64,000 bases of DNA from Sphagnum magellanicum (lineage: Eukaryota > Streptophyta > Sphagnopsida > Sphagnales > Sphagnaceae), in contig CM038919.1 of assembly GCA_021904315.1 (NCBI GenBank), positions 6,076,001 through 6,140,000 on the forward strand, given 5' to 3'. This document shows, in pieces, positions 25,043 to 38,323 of the stretch. Positions within the stretch are counted from its first letter, which is position 1. Each line of letters starts with the position of its first letter. The notes below the pieces were generated by a model. The model searched no databases, was not told where the DNA came from, and saw nothing but the letters and a program-made list of their open reading frames with translations. The position numbers and the translations under genes are program-made.

Positions 25043-28000
25043 TGCCTGCTGTCTGCCTTCTCAATGGCAGGCTCTTTTGCTTAGAATTTTCAAGTTCCTT
25101 TGTCTCTGTGCAAAGATTCAAAGGTTGATTGTGTGTGCGATGAGAAGGCCCTCTGTTGATCAGACTGATGTAGTGAGGACAGGTCAAGGGTGCCCTTACT
25201 TGGCCAAAAAGCAGGTCCTCTTGCACACCATTGCAGCTGTTGCATAAGACCACTCAGCCAAGTGACAGGGTTTCACTGGAGAATTCCCATTTCAAATTTC
25301 TCCCCAAGACACTGTGGTTGTCTGAAGCTGCACATATCATTTCCTTTGACATCAGAGTTGGACTGTGTAGAAACATTAGTCCATCTCTGAGGAAATAGGA
25401 GCATGGAGGATACTGCCAAAGAGAAACACGAGAAGCTTGGGCAATGCACAGGTCACCACAGCTTCCAACCCTTTCAAAGAGAACTGCAGAAGGAATTTAA
25501 CCAAGCATCAAAGAGTCATAAACTTCTGGGTGCAGAGTAATCCAGTGCTGATGAATCACATGAAATGATGCTGAAATCTTTGCAAACTGGAAACACAGGT
25601 GGACCAATGACTAGCCTGAAGCAGTATGACAAACACCCTGTATAGCATAGCTGCAGAATATGACAGACGAGCCTGGAGTATACAATGTGATACAGGAAAG
25701 TCTGTTATAAGTTCTTCTGTGAATTTATTCTTCTGAAAACTTCATAAGGAGATATTAGAACCTGGCAGCTGGCTGAACATTGATCAATTCATAATCAACA
25801 AGTTATAGTATCTGTGTTTGTGATGATTATTGAAGTGTACACATTCCTGTACTCAATTTTCTCTAACAATATGTATGAAATTTAATTTGATATGGCCAAA
25901 AAGTTGATAGTGCTTAGGATTTTTTTGGGAAGTCTATTATTGTCAATGAATCATAGATCATCACATAACAAGTTATCTCATTTCTTGAGAAGGCAAGATA
26001 TGACAATTCTCTTTTGATGTATAATCTTTCTCATCCCTTTCAATGAATATCCTCTAGCTGTTTGTTACAAATCATGTCCTCAAATCATTAATTAGAATAC
26101 ACTTAACTTTCATCAACTACAGAGCAAATGCGATTGAAACAGTAGTGCATACCCACAATAACCGAAACTTCTTTGCACACAAATAATTGACAGTGGAAGT
26201 TCAATCTTTTTCAAAAAGCTGGAAAAATGTTTCCTTTTGCTCTCCTGCACAATATCGTGCTTCTTGTAGCCTAAACTCATCTTAATCACTGGAATGTCCT
26301 CGAATTGCTGAAGTCTCAAGCTAATAGGAGACAAAATTTGGACACAAGATTCATAATCAATATAAAATTTGGAGAATCCTATTGGGGGAAAATCTTCCGA
26401 GGAGGGGGAAAAAAAAAATCCAAAATACGAGAATCTCAATAAGTGTCAAAAGTAGTTCAAACATGAGGGCCTTAAGCGAATGGAAAACAAAGTGCACAAG
26501 TAATGTGCAAGAACCCTGTCTGTAAATAGCTATTACACATTGAACTGTTAGTTCCTCGAGATAACTAAGAGAACAAATTCAGATGAAATCTAGCAATCCT
26601 GTTGGCCTGAGAAACAATCTTCAGGCCTACACAAAACCCTATTCTGCTGAACATTGAAAATAATGGTCCCTTTCTCCTGTTTCCATGGATCCTTTAAAAT
26701 TCTGACAACCCTACCAAACCCTTTTACACATTTAATTGTTAGTTCACTCAAGATAATTAAAAAATAATAATTCAAACCACCAAATCTAGCAATTTTTTTT
26801 GGCTATAACATGTTTTCTGCACACCTCCACATAAGCCTATTCAACACCCTTTGTAAATTTCAGTGACGAGTAATTGGAACTGGTATATGGGAGATTTTAT
26901 TTGGAATCCTTCATATTGTAGTCCATGGACCATTACAAAGACAATTTAAAACATAACTATCTCATTTTCAAGTCTAATTACTTCATTTTTAAAAAACCTT
27001 TTCTTATGAATTGTCTTAATAACTGTTTCCCACCTTTCCCAATAAATACCTCCATTTTATAACTACCTCATTTTTTTCCCTATCCACCAACTAGATTGTT
27101 GTAAAAGTGAGCAGAATATTAAATGTGAAATCAGAAAAAATGACAAGAAAATGACATGGGCATTTCTCTTTTTGAATGCTCACCTTTTGCACATGAGAAA
27201 TTCTCCTCCATAAGGTTACATCCAAAATACACTTCAAAATTTTCTAGTAGGTTTTTACAAAGTTGAGAATAAATATATCTAAAGTTTAAAGTCATGGTTG
27301 ATGATCAAAATTCCTAATTTTTCTCAGCTATGGTCTATATTACTAAAGTAACAACCTATATTGCAATTATTATTGAAAATCATAAGCATGCACTATTCAT
27401 CCAATGTTGAATTTTAAATGATAACATATATTGGATATCATATATGCATGTTAGAAAGATAAAACACATATATTAACCCCAAAGAGAGAGAGAATCTCAC
27501 CCTATGTTCATCATGATTTGGATCATAAAATAGTGTTAAGTTAACCTACTAGTTGGACTAGTCTATATCACATATCATAATTTTTGTATTAGTTAAAAAA
27601 TCACAATCATAACTTAACCTAATAATGTAGCTCATCATAATGTGGTAATTTAAAAATTAAAAAAAAACAAATGGAAACTAAATCATGGCTTTCAAAACTT
27701 TCCCGACAACCACTTTGATTAGTCTCACCAAGAGAATAAGAACTTGAAATATGCATTTCATTAACAAACTCTCACAAAACAACTTAAGCTCATAATAACA
27801 AAGTGAGCACAATAAAAATTGAGGTTTTGAATTTCATGAACTTGCTTTGAAAATATCATATTCACTCTAGAAAATTTAATTTGACTTGGTCAAACTATGT
27901 CAATTGACTAAACATGATGAATGCATTAGCCTTGATTTAGATGACATTTACATATTACAACACATCATACAACCCTTACCTTATGAAAAGAGTAGTTCTT

Positions 28001-28689
28001 CATTTAGATCTCAAAATAAACTGAGGATCAAACCGACCTTTTACTATCACCATGTAGACATGCACATTGCATCATCTTTGTAGTCATCATCCAACAATGA
28101 GACATCATATTAAGAGAATTCACAAAGGAGACAAATTAAATATGAATATCCTCACATAAGACACCCATTTCTTGCCTTGACATAAGATTACTTGTGAATG
28201 CATTGACTTACTACCATTATCCTCAAGGTGAAAGCACATTAAAGTATTTATTTTTTAGTGTGACATTGCATTTTTTGCAATCATTATGTTGAAATGTAGG
28301 TTGATATAACTATGATATTACAATCAAATGTTGGAATGGACTCATATTTTAATAGTACAGAACAAGTAATTGACATTACACAAATAAATAAAAATTGAAG
28401 AAGTTTTATATTAGAATTCAAAATGGACTTTCTAAGTCAATGAAAATGTACTATCACAATGCAAAATTTGTGATATGGATTCATAAAAATGACAAATACT
28501 AATGGGTGCACTTCTTTTTGCATGGAATGGTATAATGAATGTCAGTTTAAAATGGATTAATTCAATGAAAAATAGATTTTAAAGTGGTTTTGAAAACATG
28601 TCCCCAAAATTATTGAAAAAATCCTTGAAAATCACATATTGATGAATTTTGAATTAATTTTTCATCGACAGCTCACGCTTTCTCCACTC
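25043..28689. other. Intergenic DNA downstream of the PPR gene
   Basis: The first several hundred bases, up to about 25.9 kb, have balanced composition and probably include the PPR 3' UTR. Beyond that the DNA is AT-rich. No coding exon, RNA gene or element end could be recognised. Confidence 0.5.
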
Positions 28690-29615
28690 CCTATTCAGGG
28701 CATGTTTTATTACTAGTCATGTGATTTAGCTAGAGAGTTACCAAAGACCTCCAAAGGTGATGTCTACATCATAATTATGATTGAACATTTTTCAAAGTGG
28801 GTCAAGCTTGTTGCATTGCCGAACAAGTCATCATACAGCACCAACCAGGATTTTTTACAACAAGTCTTAAGTAAGTTTGGGGCTTGTGCTGAGTGCTTTA
28901 TTAATCAAGGATTAGAATTTAAAGGAGAATTCCAAGACCTATTTGATCATGCTCTCATTAACCATCACCGAACTTCAAATGATCATCCCCAAGTTGATGG
29001 CCTTGTAAAGAGGATGGTTCAGACATGCAAAAAGGGATTTCAAAAGATTTGCCTAACTGGGAACAAAGAGGATTGGGACTTGGCCCTACCTTACATCGCC
29101 ACGGGTTATAGGATGTCTAAACACGCCTCTTTGTTTCATTTCTCTCCTTACTTTCTACTTTTTTGGAGATGTCCCAATTGACCCTCTTCCATTGTTGTTC
29201 AAATTGACCAAGTTGTGGACTTGGACTCCCTAACCATTTAGACTAGGGTCATTACAGAGAGGGTTGTTCTATTCAGGAAGGTTATGCCCTTAGCCATGGA
29301 AAACTTATCCATTGCACATCATTGAGAGACCTTATAATATGCACACACACGAGGTGGCAGTTATAAACCTAAGGTAGATAATTTGATGTTGGTGACTTTG
29401 TGTATCTCCACCGGCAACCTAATGATATTCTAGACACTTTTTCTGGTCGCACTATCTTGAAGATTAAGGTGATCAAGCCTTCAGGTGTGTTATAGTTGCA
29501 AGGAGTTGACGGATGCACAATTCAAGATCACTCTAAAAATTGTGCACCTTGCCACCTACCAAAGTTGGATCCTACCATCATCACGTCGACTTGGATTCCT
29601 CCATTTGACTATCCA

Positions 29616-29750
29616 TGTTAGGTATGTCAGAAAACAGATGATGTTGACCAAATGTTACTTTGCGATAATTGTAATGGTGGATACCATCTATTCTGTCTCA
29701 AGCCAAAGCTCACTCAAGTTCTTGTCGACATTTGGTATTGTTCATCATGT
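29616..29750 (+). other. PHD-finger-like module within the gypsy remnant
   Basis: The spacing of Cys and His matches a C4HC3 PHD zinc finger, including LLCDNC, GYHLFC and a closing WYCSSC. It sits between the integrase and the polypurine tract, where chromoviruses usually carry a chromodomain. PHD fingers often read histone H3 tails, so a targeting role in the ancestral element is plausible but is inference. It is part of a fossil and is not claimed to be expressed. Confidence 0.7.
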
Positions 29751-29822
29751 TCTCCTACAACACCTTGATTTCTACTCAAACCATGCCACGTTTTTCCCGG
29801 CTCAGGTCTAAGGGGGGATACA

Positions 29823-29854
29823 TGAGAATTTCATCTCAGCCTCCTCTTGTGCAT

Positions 29855-29891
<37 letters not shown>

Positions 29892-30328
29892 CTTTTTGGT
29901 TGATTAGTTTCTACCTTTGACTAGTTTTAGTCTTTTTGTTAAGTAGAATTTACTATGGATTTACACCTTTACGACACCATACATCACAACATTTCACGTC
30001 ACGATAGTTGTTATGCTTGTAAGCATGGCTTCATACATGACGGCTAGTTACGGGCATGCCACGCATGTCTTTTAGGGTTAATGTACGTTTTTAGGTTATT
30101 GTACGCTATTAGGTATTTTAAGGTTATGGTTTGTTTAGGGTTTTAGCTTGTTGCTAGCTATATAAAAGGCCAAGCTTTTCTCTTTTCTTGTTAATTTTTC
30201 TAGAATTCCTTTGTTAGGGAGAGTTTCCTTCATAATCAAACTAGATTTTTAGATGCTCACAGCAGTTATTACACGGCCACCATTTACATACATTACGTTT
30301 TCTTTCCTTCTTTGCAATTTAATATACA
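29823..30328 (+). repeat. 3' LTR of the gypsy remnant
   Basis: 506 bp, beginning TGAGAATTTC just after a purine-rich tract and ending AATATACA, so it has the TG...CA ends of an LTR. It contains a (TG)n run at about 29861-29889 and a TATA-like CTATATAAAAGGC at 30158-30170, placed as expected for an LTR promoter. Confidence 0.75.
29861..29889. repeat. (TG)n microsatellite in the LTR
   Basis: About 14 TG dinucleotides. The second LTR copy has a much shorter version near 30367. Confidence 0.95.
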
Positions 30329-30497
30329 TGAAAATTTCATCTCAACCTCCTCTTGTGCATTATATATATGTGTGTGTGCATCTCTTTTTGGTTGATTAGT
30401 TTCTACCTTTGATTAGTTTTAGTCTTTTTGTTTAGTAGAGTTTAATATGGATTTATACCCTTACAACACCGTACGTCACAACACTACACGTCATGAC
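30329..30497 (+). repeat. Second, partial LTR copy abutting the first
   Basis: Begins TGAAAATTTCATCTCAACC and follows the 5' 170 bp or so of the neighbouring LTR closely up to CACGTCATGAC, where similarity stops. The two copies are head to tail with no internal region between them. Confidence 0.75.
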
Positions 30498-32248
30498 AAA
30501 TATTGAGTATTAGATTTTCAATCACTTCACATATTAGTAACTATCATGCAAAATATTTGTAGATTACATAATGCTATGGGGTCCAAGGACCCTAAATTAG
30601 GCTACAAAAAGTCATTTCCAAAAGTGCACAAAGTGAAATGCATGAAAATGAAGTTGGAAAGTCTACAAACTTTTGACAAATTTGAATTTTACAACTATGT
30701 GAATGTATTATTTATGTATTATGGACATGTTTTTCAAAGCTTGAGATTTTGCATCATTTATTTGTTTTCAGTGTACTTTCAAAGTTCCCTTCAATTTTCT
30801 TATTGGGAAGTTTTCTCTACAATCCAATTGATAGATTTATGCATGATTCCTTTGACATTCTGTTGTGAAGCAATTGCCTGATAAAGTTGGAACCACTTTA
30901 TCAATCTATTGCCCACTGAGCATGTTGTTAACCTATTTGTGATTTTGATATTGGGAATTTAGTCTGTGTGAGTCAACGATCATTCTATTGAGAGTTTCAT
31001 GCATCAGGAGACTGTTCTACATATGTCCATTGCGGTTTTGCAGGTGGGGGGGGTGTGGGCTTGAGACAGTCTGCAGGAGATTTAAGAATTGCAAGCAGAT
31101 GTGTAGAAATGCTGATTATGTATCAGTGGGGCTCTGGTTGATGCACAAGATAAATGAAGTCTGATGTGTGACAGCCTGCTCTGATGAGCAACAAAGAAGC
31201 CTGCAGCATACCCTCTACATCTCACTGAGCAGTAGTGGAAGTTTCATGAAAGTTTGTGTAATCAAAAACTAAAAGCCAGCCAAATAGAAGAGCAAGAACA
31301 AGGAACTACAGAACTGTGATAGGGAGCCAATTACATTCCTGGCAACTGACCCCTTGCATGATGCCTTACGACTTCTTCAGTAAGTAGGGAGTTCCAGAAA
31401 ACAATGCCCCTGAATGTTTTTCATCTCCTCATTTGCAGACCAGCATTGAGGAAACATACACACACACAAACTACCATGCATGATTTCAGTTTTAGAACCT
31501 CTGATATTCTTGAATTCTTCTACAGGAAATCTTGCAAAATGATCTGGGCAGGTATGGCAGTACCAATGATTTGCAGAAATTGGACATTGTTCTTGGACTT
31601 TCGAAAGCAGAACACTAGTCAATGTACATTTGATGCAGCATGAGTCTTTGTAGCATCAAGGTCTTAAGTTCATGTCATACCATATCTATTGTCCATGAAA
31701 GTAACTTACAACTTGTGCACTTTCAGCCTCATCAGCATGAACTGGATCACTCTTGTTTTTCACTTGTGAGAGTGTTGCAGTCTTAGTTGTCAGGGATCGG
31801 AGGTCCTGAATAAATTCTGTATTTCCAATCTTCAGCAATGTAGATAATCATGGAGAAAGAACTTACACTGAATCCAATTTATGTATTGAGCACACATTTC
31901 AGGCCCAAAGCTGCATGTTGCAAGAGAATGGACCACAATCTTGGTAATGCCTTTTATTACTTTCAGGTTCCTAGTAAAACAATCACAAATATGTAAAGTG
32001 GGTTCCCCAGCGGGACATTCATTTCAATCTGCAAGTAACATTGCACATTTGCATTACGAACTCCAAATATGCATTTTCCACAGAAACTGTTGTCCAGCTC
32101 ACTTCTCTGCATTGCACAGAAAAGAAGTTCAGAGTTTAGTTGTAAGAATATAGAAAGTAAGAACATTTAATGAAATTAGGCTAAAATTGCTTGACCAATC
32201 AAAGAAAATTGAGAAACATAGCTATCTTGAACACAGATTTTAAAACTC
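30498..32248. other. Intergenic DNA downstream of GS gene A
   Basis: No gene recognised. The part nearest 32248 should be the 3' UTR of glutamine synthetase gene A; a minus-strand AATAAA at 31958-31953, about 290 bp past the stop, is a candidate poly(A) signal. Confidence 0.5.
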
Positions 32249-35200
32249 CTAACCTTCTGGTTTCCATAAGATTGTTGTATTGGCAATCAGGCTGGTGACA
32301 ACGTATGGGTCCATGTTTGATGCTGGTCGACGATCTTCAAAGTAACCTGCCATGAAACACATTTCAACCCTCTCAACCTTCCATCACAGTAGAAATGCCA
32401 TTTGCTCCATGCCTATGCAAAAGAGAAATTGAAAACAAATTATCAAGTCTTGCAAAACTTAGGCTCCTTAAAGTATGCGTTATTCTGTGTATGTTTCAGA
32501 AGGTGTGTTGTTGCCATGAAAGGCTAGCCTTTGTCACAACAGATATTCAGCAATATTTGAATATGGATTAACCTTTTCCTTCTCGCTCAGTATCACGACC
32601 AACACGGATAGAAGCACCACGGTTGGCAACACCCTGCATGCATAAAAATTCCCATTGATACCATTAGGATGCAGAATTTGTATGCTTTCATAAAAGGCTA
32701 AACTCAGGATTCAGCTCAGTCAAGCACAGTACCTAGAATGAATTAGAATGGTTGCAGATCTAGCATGTTCATACCCAGGAAAAGGAGTTCATGTCAGCTG
32801 TCTCATGCCGTCCAGTCAAGCGTCGTTCGTTGCCCTCACCATATGAAGCAATGTGCTCCTTGTGCCTCAACCCAAGTTTATTGATTGCCTCCTTGATGAT
32901 TGCATAGCCACCCTCCTCACGCATGGACTTTGTGCTGTCAAACAAACACACCACAAGATCTGTTGAAAAGTTTGGTTTACAGACACATCTCCACTCAGAC
33001 ATTGATGAAATATTCAGTCTTGCCCACAACAATGCTTATCATATCAATGAACAGACATATGTTGTTTCAGAAGAAATACTGACCAATCATCCCCAACATT
33101 CAAACAATAACATTACCTGTAGTTTGTGTGACAGCCAGCACCATTCCAATCACCCTGTTTTTTTGCATCACCAAACAAGTAAGCAACATCAGAAAAAATA
33201 TCATTTTCTTTTGATGCTGACAAAAAGCATTTTCAATGCACAGTGGTTACAGAAGATGATCTCTTACTTCAATAGGCTTAGGGTCCAATGAAAGCACCAC
33301 CCCAGCAATTTCTGTGATTCTCTGCATAAAACACCATCAACCAGTCACACAATTTTTAGACACATAAACTACAGGATTCATTGGCAACAAAAACAGAAAA
33401 GACATGAAATATAATGTATGGATCTACATGGAAATTCAATACTACTCAGAAGCATCTTCAAACTCCAGAAACATACCTCTAGGATGTACCGAGCTGCCCA
33501 TAGTTGGTCTGCTGCTGAAATACCAACAGCAGGTCCTACTTGGAACTCCCACTGTGAAACAAACACCCACTCTTAGTATTCTGAACAATCATTGCATTGA
33601 GGTTGCCATATCATATGCTCTAAATCAACCTCCTTGACTCCCCCAAGGTCCAACAAACATAAAAGTGTTTTAACTAGGGCAATCTTCATCACAACATCAC
33701 ATTAGTTCCACATGATTGCACAGATTCTCACACAAAGTGCTGCAGCATGTTGGAAGAATGTTATACCTGGCCAGGCATAACTTCTCCATTGATGCCACTG
33801 ATCTGAATGCCAGCATACAGGGAAGCCTTATAATGAGCATTCACAATATCACGCCCCCAAGCTTTGTCAGCTCCAGTCCCACAGTAATAGGGTCCCTGTT
33901 TCCAGATGTTTACACACACATTAGAAGAGTCAATATTTGTGGGAACTGTAAGTTCTCAACCTCAACACACAATCAATATGAAGACTCACGCAATGATCCA
34001 ACCAAATCCCACTGATTGATTAGAAAACACAACTTTCAATGCAACACTGGCCTATTATGACAGATGGTCCAGGAAGTGGAAAAAAGAGATTTAAATGCTG
34101 GTGGCCTCACCTTTGTGTTTTGAAACATGCAGAACACACAATGAAAAATAGTTCAAAGTCAGAAAATGTATGCAGATTGCAGACATCTAATGAATGGTGC
34201 ACTGAAGCTTTACCTGAGGTCCGGGGTAGCCTCCTACTGGCCACCCAAGGGGCCATTTCACATCTTTCTGTAACAAGGTATACTCTTGTTCCAGCCCAAA
34301 CCTGTGCAAAATCAACTTTCCTAATGAATCTCTGGAGAAGCACCACAATATCTCACATCCCATGATGTCGTACCACAACCAACAATCTACAACTGACTAG
34401 CACCAAAATGGGGACCCTTCTACCACCTGCAATGTCCAAACACCAAAGCAGTAATCCATTGCCTGAACCAAACATTGACCTACCAAGTTTCCTCCTCAGA
34501 AACTTCCTTCTTTGAAAAGATCTCAGCAGCTGCAGCTCTCTTGTTGGTGGGGAGAGGAACACCCTGAGGAGTATAAGCATCACATATCACCTGCAACATG
34601 CAGTGAAAACCAGATGTCAGCTCATTTCTCCACTCACATCAAAGCCAGCCTTTTTGCCTCAAGCCAAAAAGAAATACATGTGAGAGTTTGAGAAAGAATA
34701 CCAAGATGTTGTGCCCCCTTCGGAAAGGATCCTTGAAAATGGCCTGGGGACTGCACACAGAAAAAGAAAAATGCATCTACCCTCAGGAGCTAACTCACTA
34801 TCTTTGTACTGCAACCATTTCCCACCACCCCCCACAAATCATGACAAGCAGCAAACAAACAAACAAACAAACAGGGGAGGGATCCAAAGCTACATACTAG
34901 AGAATAACTTCACTATCTTCTCCTGGAGCTTGGCCAGTGCTTGATCCATCATAATTCCACTTGGGCAACTTCTTTGGATCAGTGACTGGTCCAGGTAGTG
35001 TCTAAACACACAAGCAAAAAAGTTAGGACACTTGTTTCCAAATAGTTCTTTTAAGGGTCTCTTTTGGTGAGGCTTCTGTGATCACAATTACACACAAGCA
35101 GCCCAACGGGAAGAAGCCACTGTCATAGGCCCTTGTTTCTTGCTGCAGAGAAAGTCACTTTCCATTGGAGAGCTGCAAGTGCGTTGAAAACATGTAATTA

Positions 35201-36423
35201 ATCATGTTAGGAACTCTAGGAACATGTGTTCCCATGAAAAAAATTTCCAGATGTCGCTGTAAAGTGAGTCAGAGTTTGACTCACAATCTATCACAGCTCC
35301 TGCAATTGATCAATGCTTAATTGGTAGAGCTGTGAGATGACTGCGATCATGTGAGATGCCTGGGATCACAAGCTCTCACAGCTGCAATTGATCAATGGTT
35401 AACCGGTAGAGCTGTGAGATGACTGCGAGCACAGCTAGTTGAAAAAACACAAGGGAAAGCTACTGTGATCACAGCAGCCTAACGGAAAGATATCCTAAGA
35501 CATCTCTGTGCGCTGAAGATGGAGTGTGTGTTTTCCGCTTATAAGAGGACATTTGCCCCATGATAGTAGTACAATATAGCACACGACACCTCGTAAGACC
35601 TTCAGCCGGAATGCACGCAGAACAGGCGTGTCATGAGATCTTGATCCGGCAAATCAGGTCTTCAAAACGCACCCTCGGCACAACAAATTATACCCGTGTT
35701 TCCTCGTACTTTCTCTGTCTCATGACCCCAGAAAACACACGAGTATGGGATAGAACGCATTGTCCAGCGGACATACCCTGGCTTTGCTGCGAAGATCAGT
35801 GCCCGATCCTCCAATCCTGTTTACCAAAATCCAAAGACGGCCTCGTCAGTCACATAGAATGACACAAAATAGCGGAACTACATAGCTCTGAAAGGACTTC
35901 TCTTGTCACTCCCTTCTCTCTCTCACACCACATCTTCACCACGTCCTCACTAACTGACTACATACACAACGACTCTTCCTGTTCGTCGATATCCAAAACT
36001 CACAAATCTCAGTGAAGATTTCCGAGAGTACGATCTTCTATAAAAGACTAGTAAGCTCTCTCCTAAAGTCTTAAAACTCCCTCTTCCCTCTCTTAAAGGT
36101 CATAAACAACGCAACAACAGCAGGAACCAAAACAGACAAAACTCCAAATTCAAGATCAAATTATCATCATCACTCCGTTGCAACAGAAACTCGAAGTTAA
36201 GGGGGAAAAAACTCTCCGATCTCTCCATCCTCTCCTTCATTTCTCCACATAAAAAAGCCCCCCAAAAAAAATCGCGAAGAAGGCAACGGAGTCGAAAGAA
36301 AGCACATTGGAAGAGGAACAAAGACCCCACCCGAAAAAGAATAAAAAAACCATACCAGATATATTCTGCGATTATGTGCTTGTCTTCCAGCGACAAGTTG
36401 AGCAACTCATCCAGAGACGACAT
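32249..36423 (-). CDS. Cytosolic glutamine synthetase, copy A
   Basis: ATP-dependent ligase joining ammonium to glutamate, the entry step of nitrogen assimilation. Exons, high to low: 36423-36356, 35816-35777, 35001-34898, 34750-34702, 34590-34484, 34301-34214, 33895-33767, 33551-33477, 33321-33268, 33154-33117, 32934-32775, 32633-32573 and 32346-32249. All use GT-AG, and they join to 356 residues, the usual GS1 length. Landmarks: [19 protein letters not shown] (Asp54 in the ammonium site), the [11 protein letters not shown] Glu ligand, [15 protein letters not shown], the ATP-site segment [30 protein letters not shown] and [11 protein letters not shown]. There is no N-terminal transit peptide and no GS2-type C-terminal tail, hence cytosolic. 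It ends TILWKPEG. Intron 2 (775 bp) holds a MITE. It lies in tandem with copy B, 9.1 kb away. Confidence 0.96.
35055..35495. mobile_element. Tourist/Harbinger-like MITE in intron 2 of GS copy A
   Basis: 441 bp with imperfect terminal inverted repeats of about 31 bp (left starts GGGTCTCTTTTGG, right end reverse-complements to GGATATCTTTCCG; about 25 of 31 match, both reaching CTGTGATCAC). It is flanked by TAA at 35052-35054 and 35496-35498, as expected for PIF/Harbinger insertions. Inside are two copies of a block around GCAATTGATCAATG ... GAGCTGTGAGATGACTGCGA (about 35291 and 35377). There is no coding capacity. Copy B intron 2 is only 212 bp and lacks it, so insertion followed, or was lost after, the gene duplication. 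Confidence 0.8.
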
Positions 36424-38208
36424 GGCTGCGACGAGACCAAAAGAGACACCGAGATGAAGATAGAGAGAGAGGAGGGAAGCGAAGAAGCTCTTCTCGTTCG
36501 CAGGGAGCGCAACAGCGCAAACAGCAAACGCAGAGAAGAAACCAAACAACAATCAGGACAACGCTGCATGTGCAGCCCTTGATAAAGACTACTTCCGGGC
36601 AGAAAATGAGCTGCCCGTGGAAAATAAACAGAAGGTGGTAGTAGGTAGCAACTTTCTCCTTATTGACTTCTAAGCAAAAGAAATTCCACCTTTCCAAATT
36701 TTTACTTCTGGGCTGGTACCATTTTTTGACTCTTCTTTTGTTTTTTTGTGTTATTTTCTGTCTCATTGCTGGTTCACGTTCCATAGCAGTGTATTTTTTC
36801 TTTTCCAAATTTCTCATGTTGCGTCATATGGGAGCATGTCAAAAGGGATTTAATAATCAAATGTCAAAAATTGGTTTAAAAAATGCCCCCTCTCTAAAGT
36901 ACAAGTGGAAATGTGACGATTTTTTTTTTGGAAATTCGGAAATCTTTTTCAAAAATAAGAGGGAATATGTGAGAAAGTATTTATTCCATTTTCATTTTTC
37001 CCATTTATGAAAAATTTCTCAAACGAAAAAAAACCAAAAAAAAAAGAAAAAAAAGAAAGCTGGTCCATAGCAATCTACCGAAGCTGAGAGTGATAATTAT
37101 TGGCTCCATATGACTGGGAATGGTGAAAATTTTCATCACTGCAGAGCACCGTGTGGTGTACAGGGGGTGGTGGTTGCCATTTCAGGACAACATAATTGGA
37201 GCTAAAATTAGGGGGCTGGGAACTGGCAAATTGCCGCAACACGCAAAAGGGAAGTGAAGTTAAGTTAAAGTAAACAGGCTAAGGTGGGGTTGGTGGGGAG
37301 CGGAAATTCTGGTAAAAAGGTAAAGATTGAGATAAGCTTAATATTATAACTTATTTTATTTTTAAAAGTTTACATCTAAGGCTGGAGTTCAACCCTTTGA
37401 AATCTACCTTTCATTCGTCAAGCAAAAATCTCTAGTACATCGTCCAATCCACATCTCCCCCATTGCCCTTTTTTGTGCTCTCTAAAGTGAGTGTAGTGTG
37501 GTGTAGGCAGTCACTCTTTGGTGACAATTTTTTGGTCCAGTGTCAATGGTTGGCGAGGGGAGATGAATTGTGTCCACTAAAGTTACTTTCTATGGAATTT
37601 ATGAAAAAATAATGTAACAATTTCATTGGTGTGGGGGGGGACTTTGAACTCCCCTATATTCTGCCGGTCTGTGAGGTTCCTTCAATGCTGATGTGAGTCT
37701 ATTATGTTGGTGTGTGTTTTATAGTGTTTATTCAATGACAATAGGTTACCTCATCATTGATTCAATGGTGAGAAAATTTGGGGTTTTCTTTTTGGGTGGA
37801 GGGAGGGAGGGTATTGTGATTGGATTGTATATTTAGCTTTGAGATCCCATTTCAATGGCTTCTAACTTGTAACATCCTTTTAGATATTGTTCCAATTTGC
37901 TTGGATGTTTTTTGCTTTAGTGATACTTCAACATGAACCATGTATTTTCTTGTCCCCAGTTGGGCCCCCCCCATCCCTTGCTCCTTTTTGGCTGGATTCT
38001 TGTGAGTGAAAGATGGGGGTGTCTTCATTCATTGAGGAAAAGTTTTAACTTTGGGGGAGACTTGACTCCACCTTACTAGAAAGCACTTCCCCCCATAGAG
38101 TTGTTAGACTATTTTGAAGAACTCATGGAATCAAGCATTTTGTTTTCAATGGCCACCCAAATTTTGAAGTCCAGCTTCAACCCATGCTCTCCCTCACCCA
38201 TCGAGGAA
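36424..38208. other. GS copy A leader and upstream intergenic DNA
   Basis: Immediately upstream of the GS start (minus strand) lies a pyrimidine-rich leader to about 36.6 kb. A short inverted repeat around GGGCAG at 36597-36620 is in the likely promoter. No certain TATA box. The rest holds homopolymer runs and no gene that I can recognise. Confidence 0.4.
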
Positions 38209-38323
38209 ACTTATTATTTTTTTCATTATCCATTTGGATGGGTACCTACCTCTAATCGGTATACCAACTTATTATTTTTTCATTATCCATTTGGATGGGT
38301 ACCTACCTCTAATCGGTATACCA
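38209..38323. repeat. 57/58-bp tandem duplication
   Basis: Adjacent copies 38209-38266 and 38267-38323 differ only in the length of a T run; each ends CTCTAATCGGTATACCA. Near identity indicates a recent event. Confidence 0.95.

Larger units (their letters stand above)
28690..30497 (+). mobile_element. Ty3/gypsy LTR retrotransposon, decayed 3' remnant
   Basis: Fossil of a Ty3/gypsy element; only the 3' part is present and it is broken, with several breaks. Parts in order: integrase core (about 28690-29190, with IIIMIEHFSKWVKLVALP, an LEFKGEFQ-type block and DHPQVDGLVKRMV), a degraded integrase C-terminal region, a PHD-finger-like module (29616-29750), a polypurine tract (about 29811-29817) and the 3' LTR (29823-30328). 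A second partial LTR copy follows directly. No gag, protease or reverse transcriptase was found upstream. Divergence suggests an old insertion, though the LTR copies still resemble each other closely. Confidence 0.85.
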
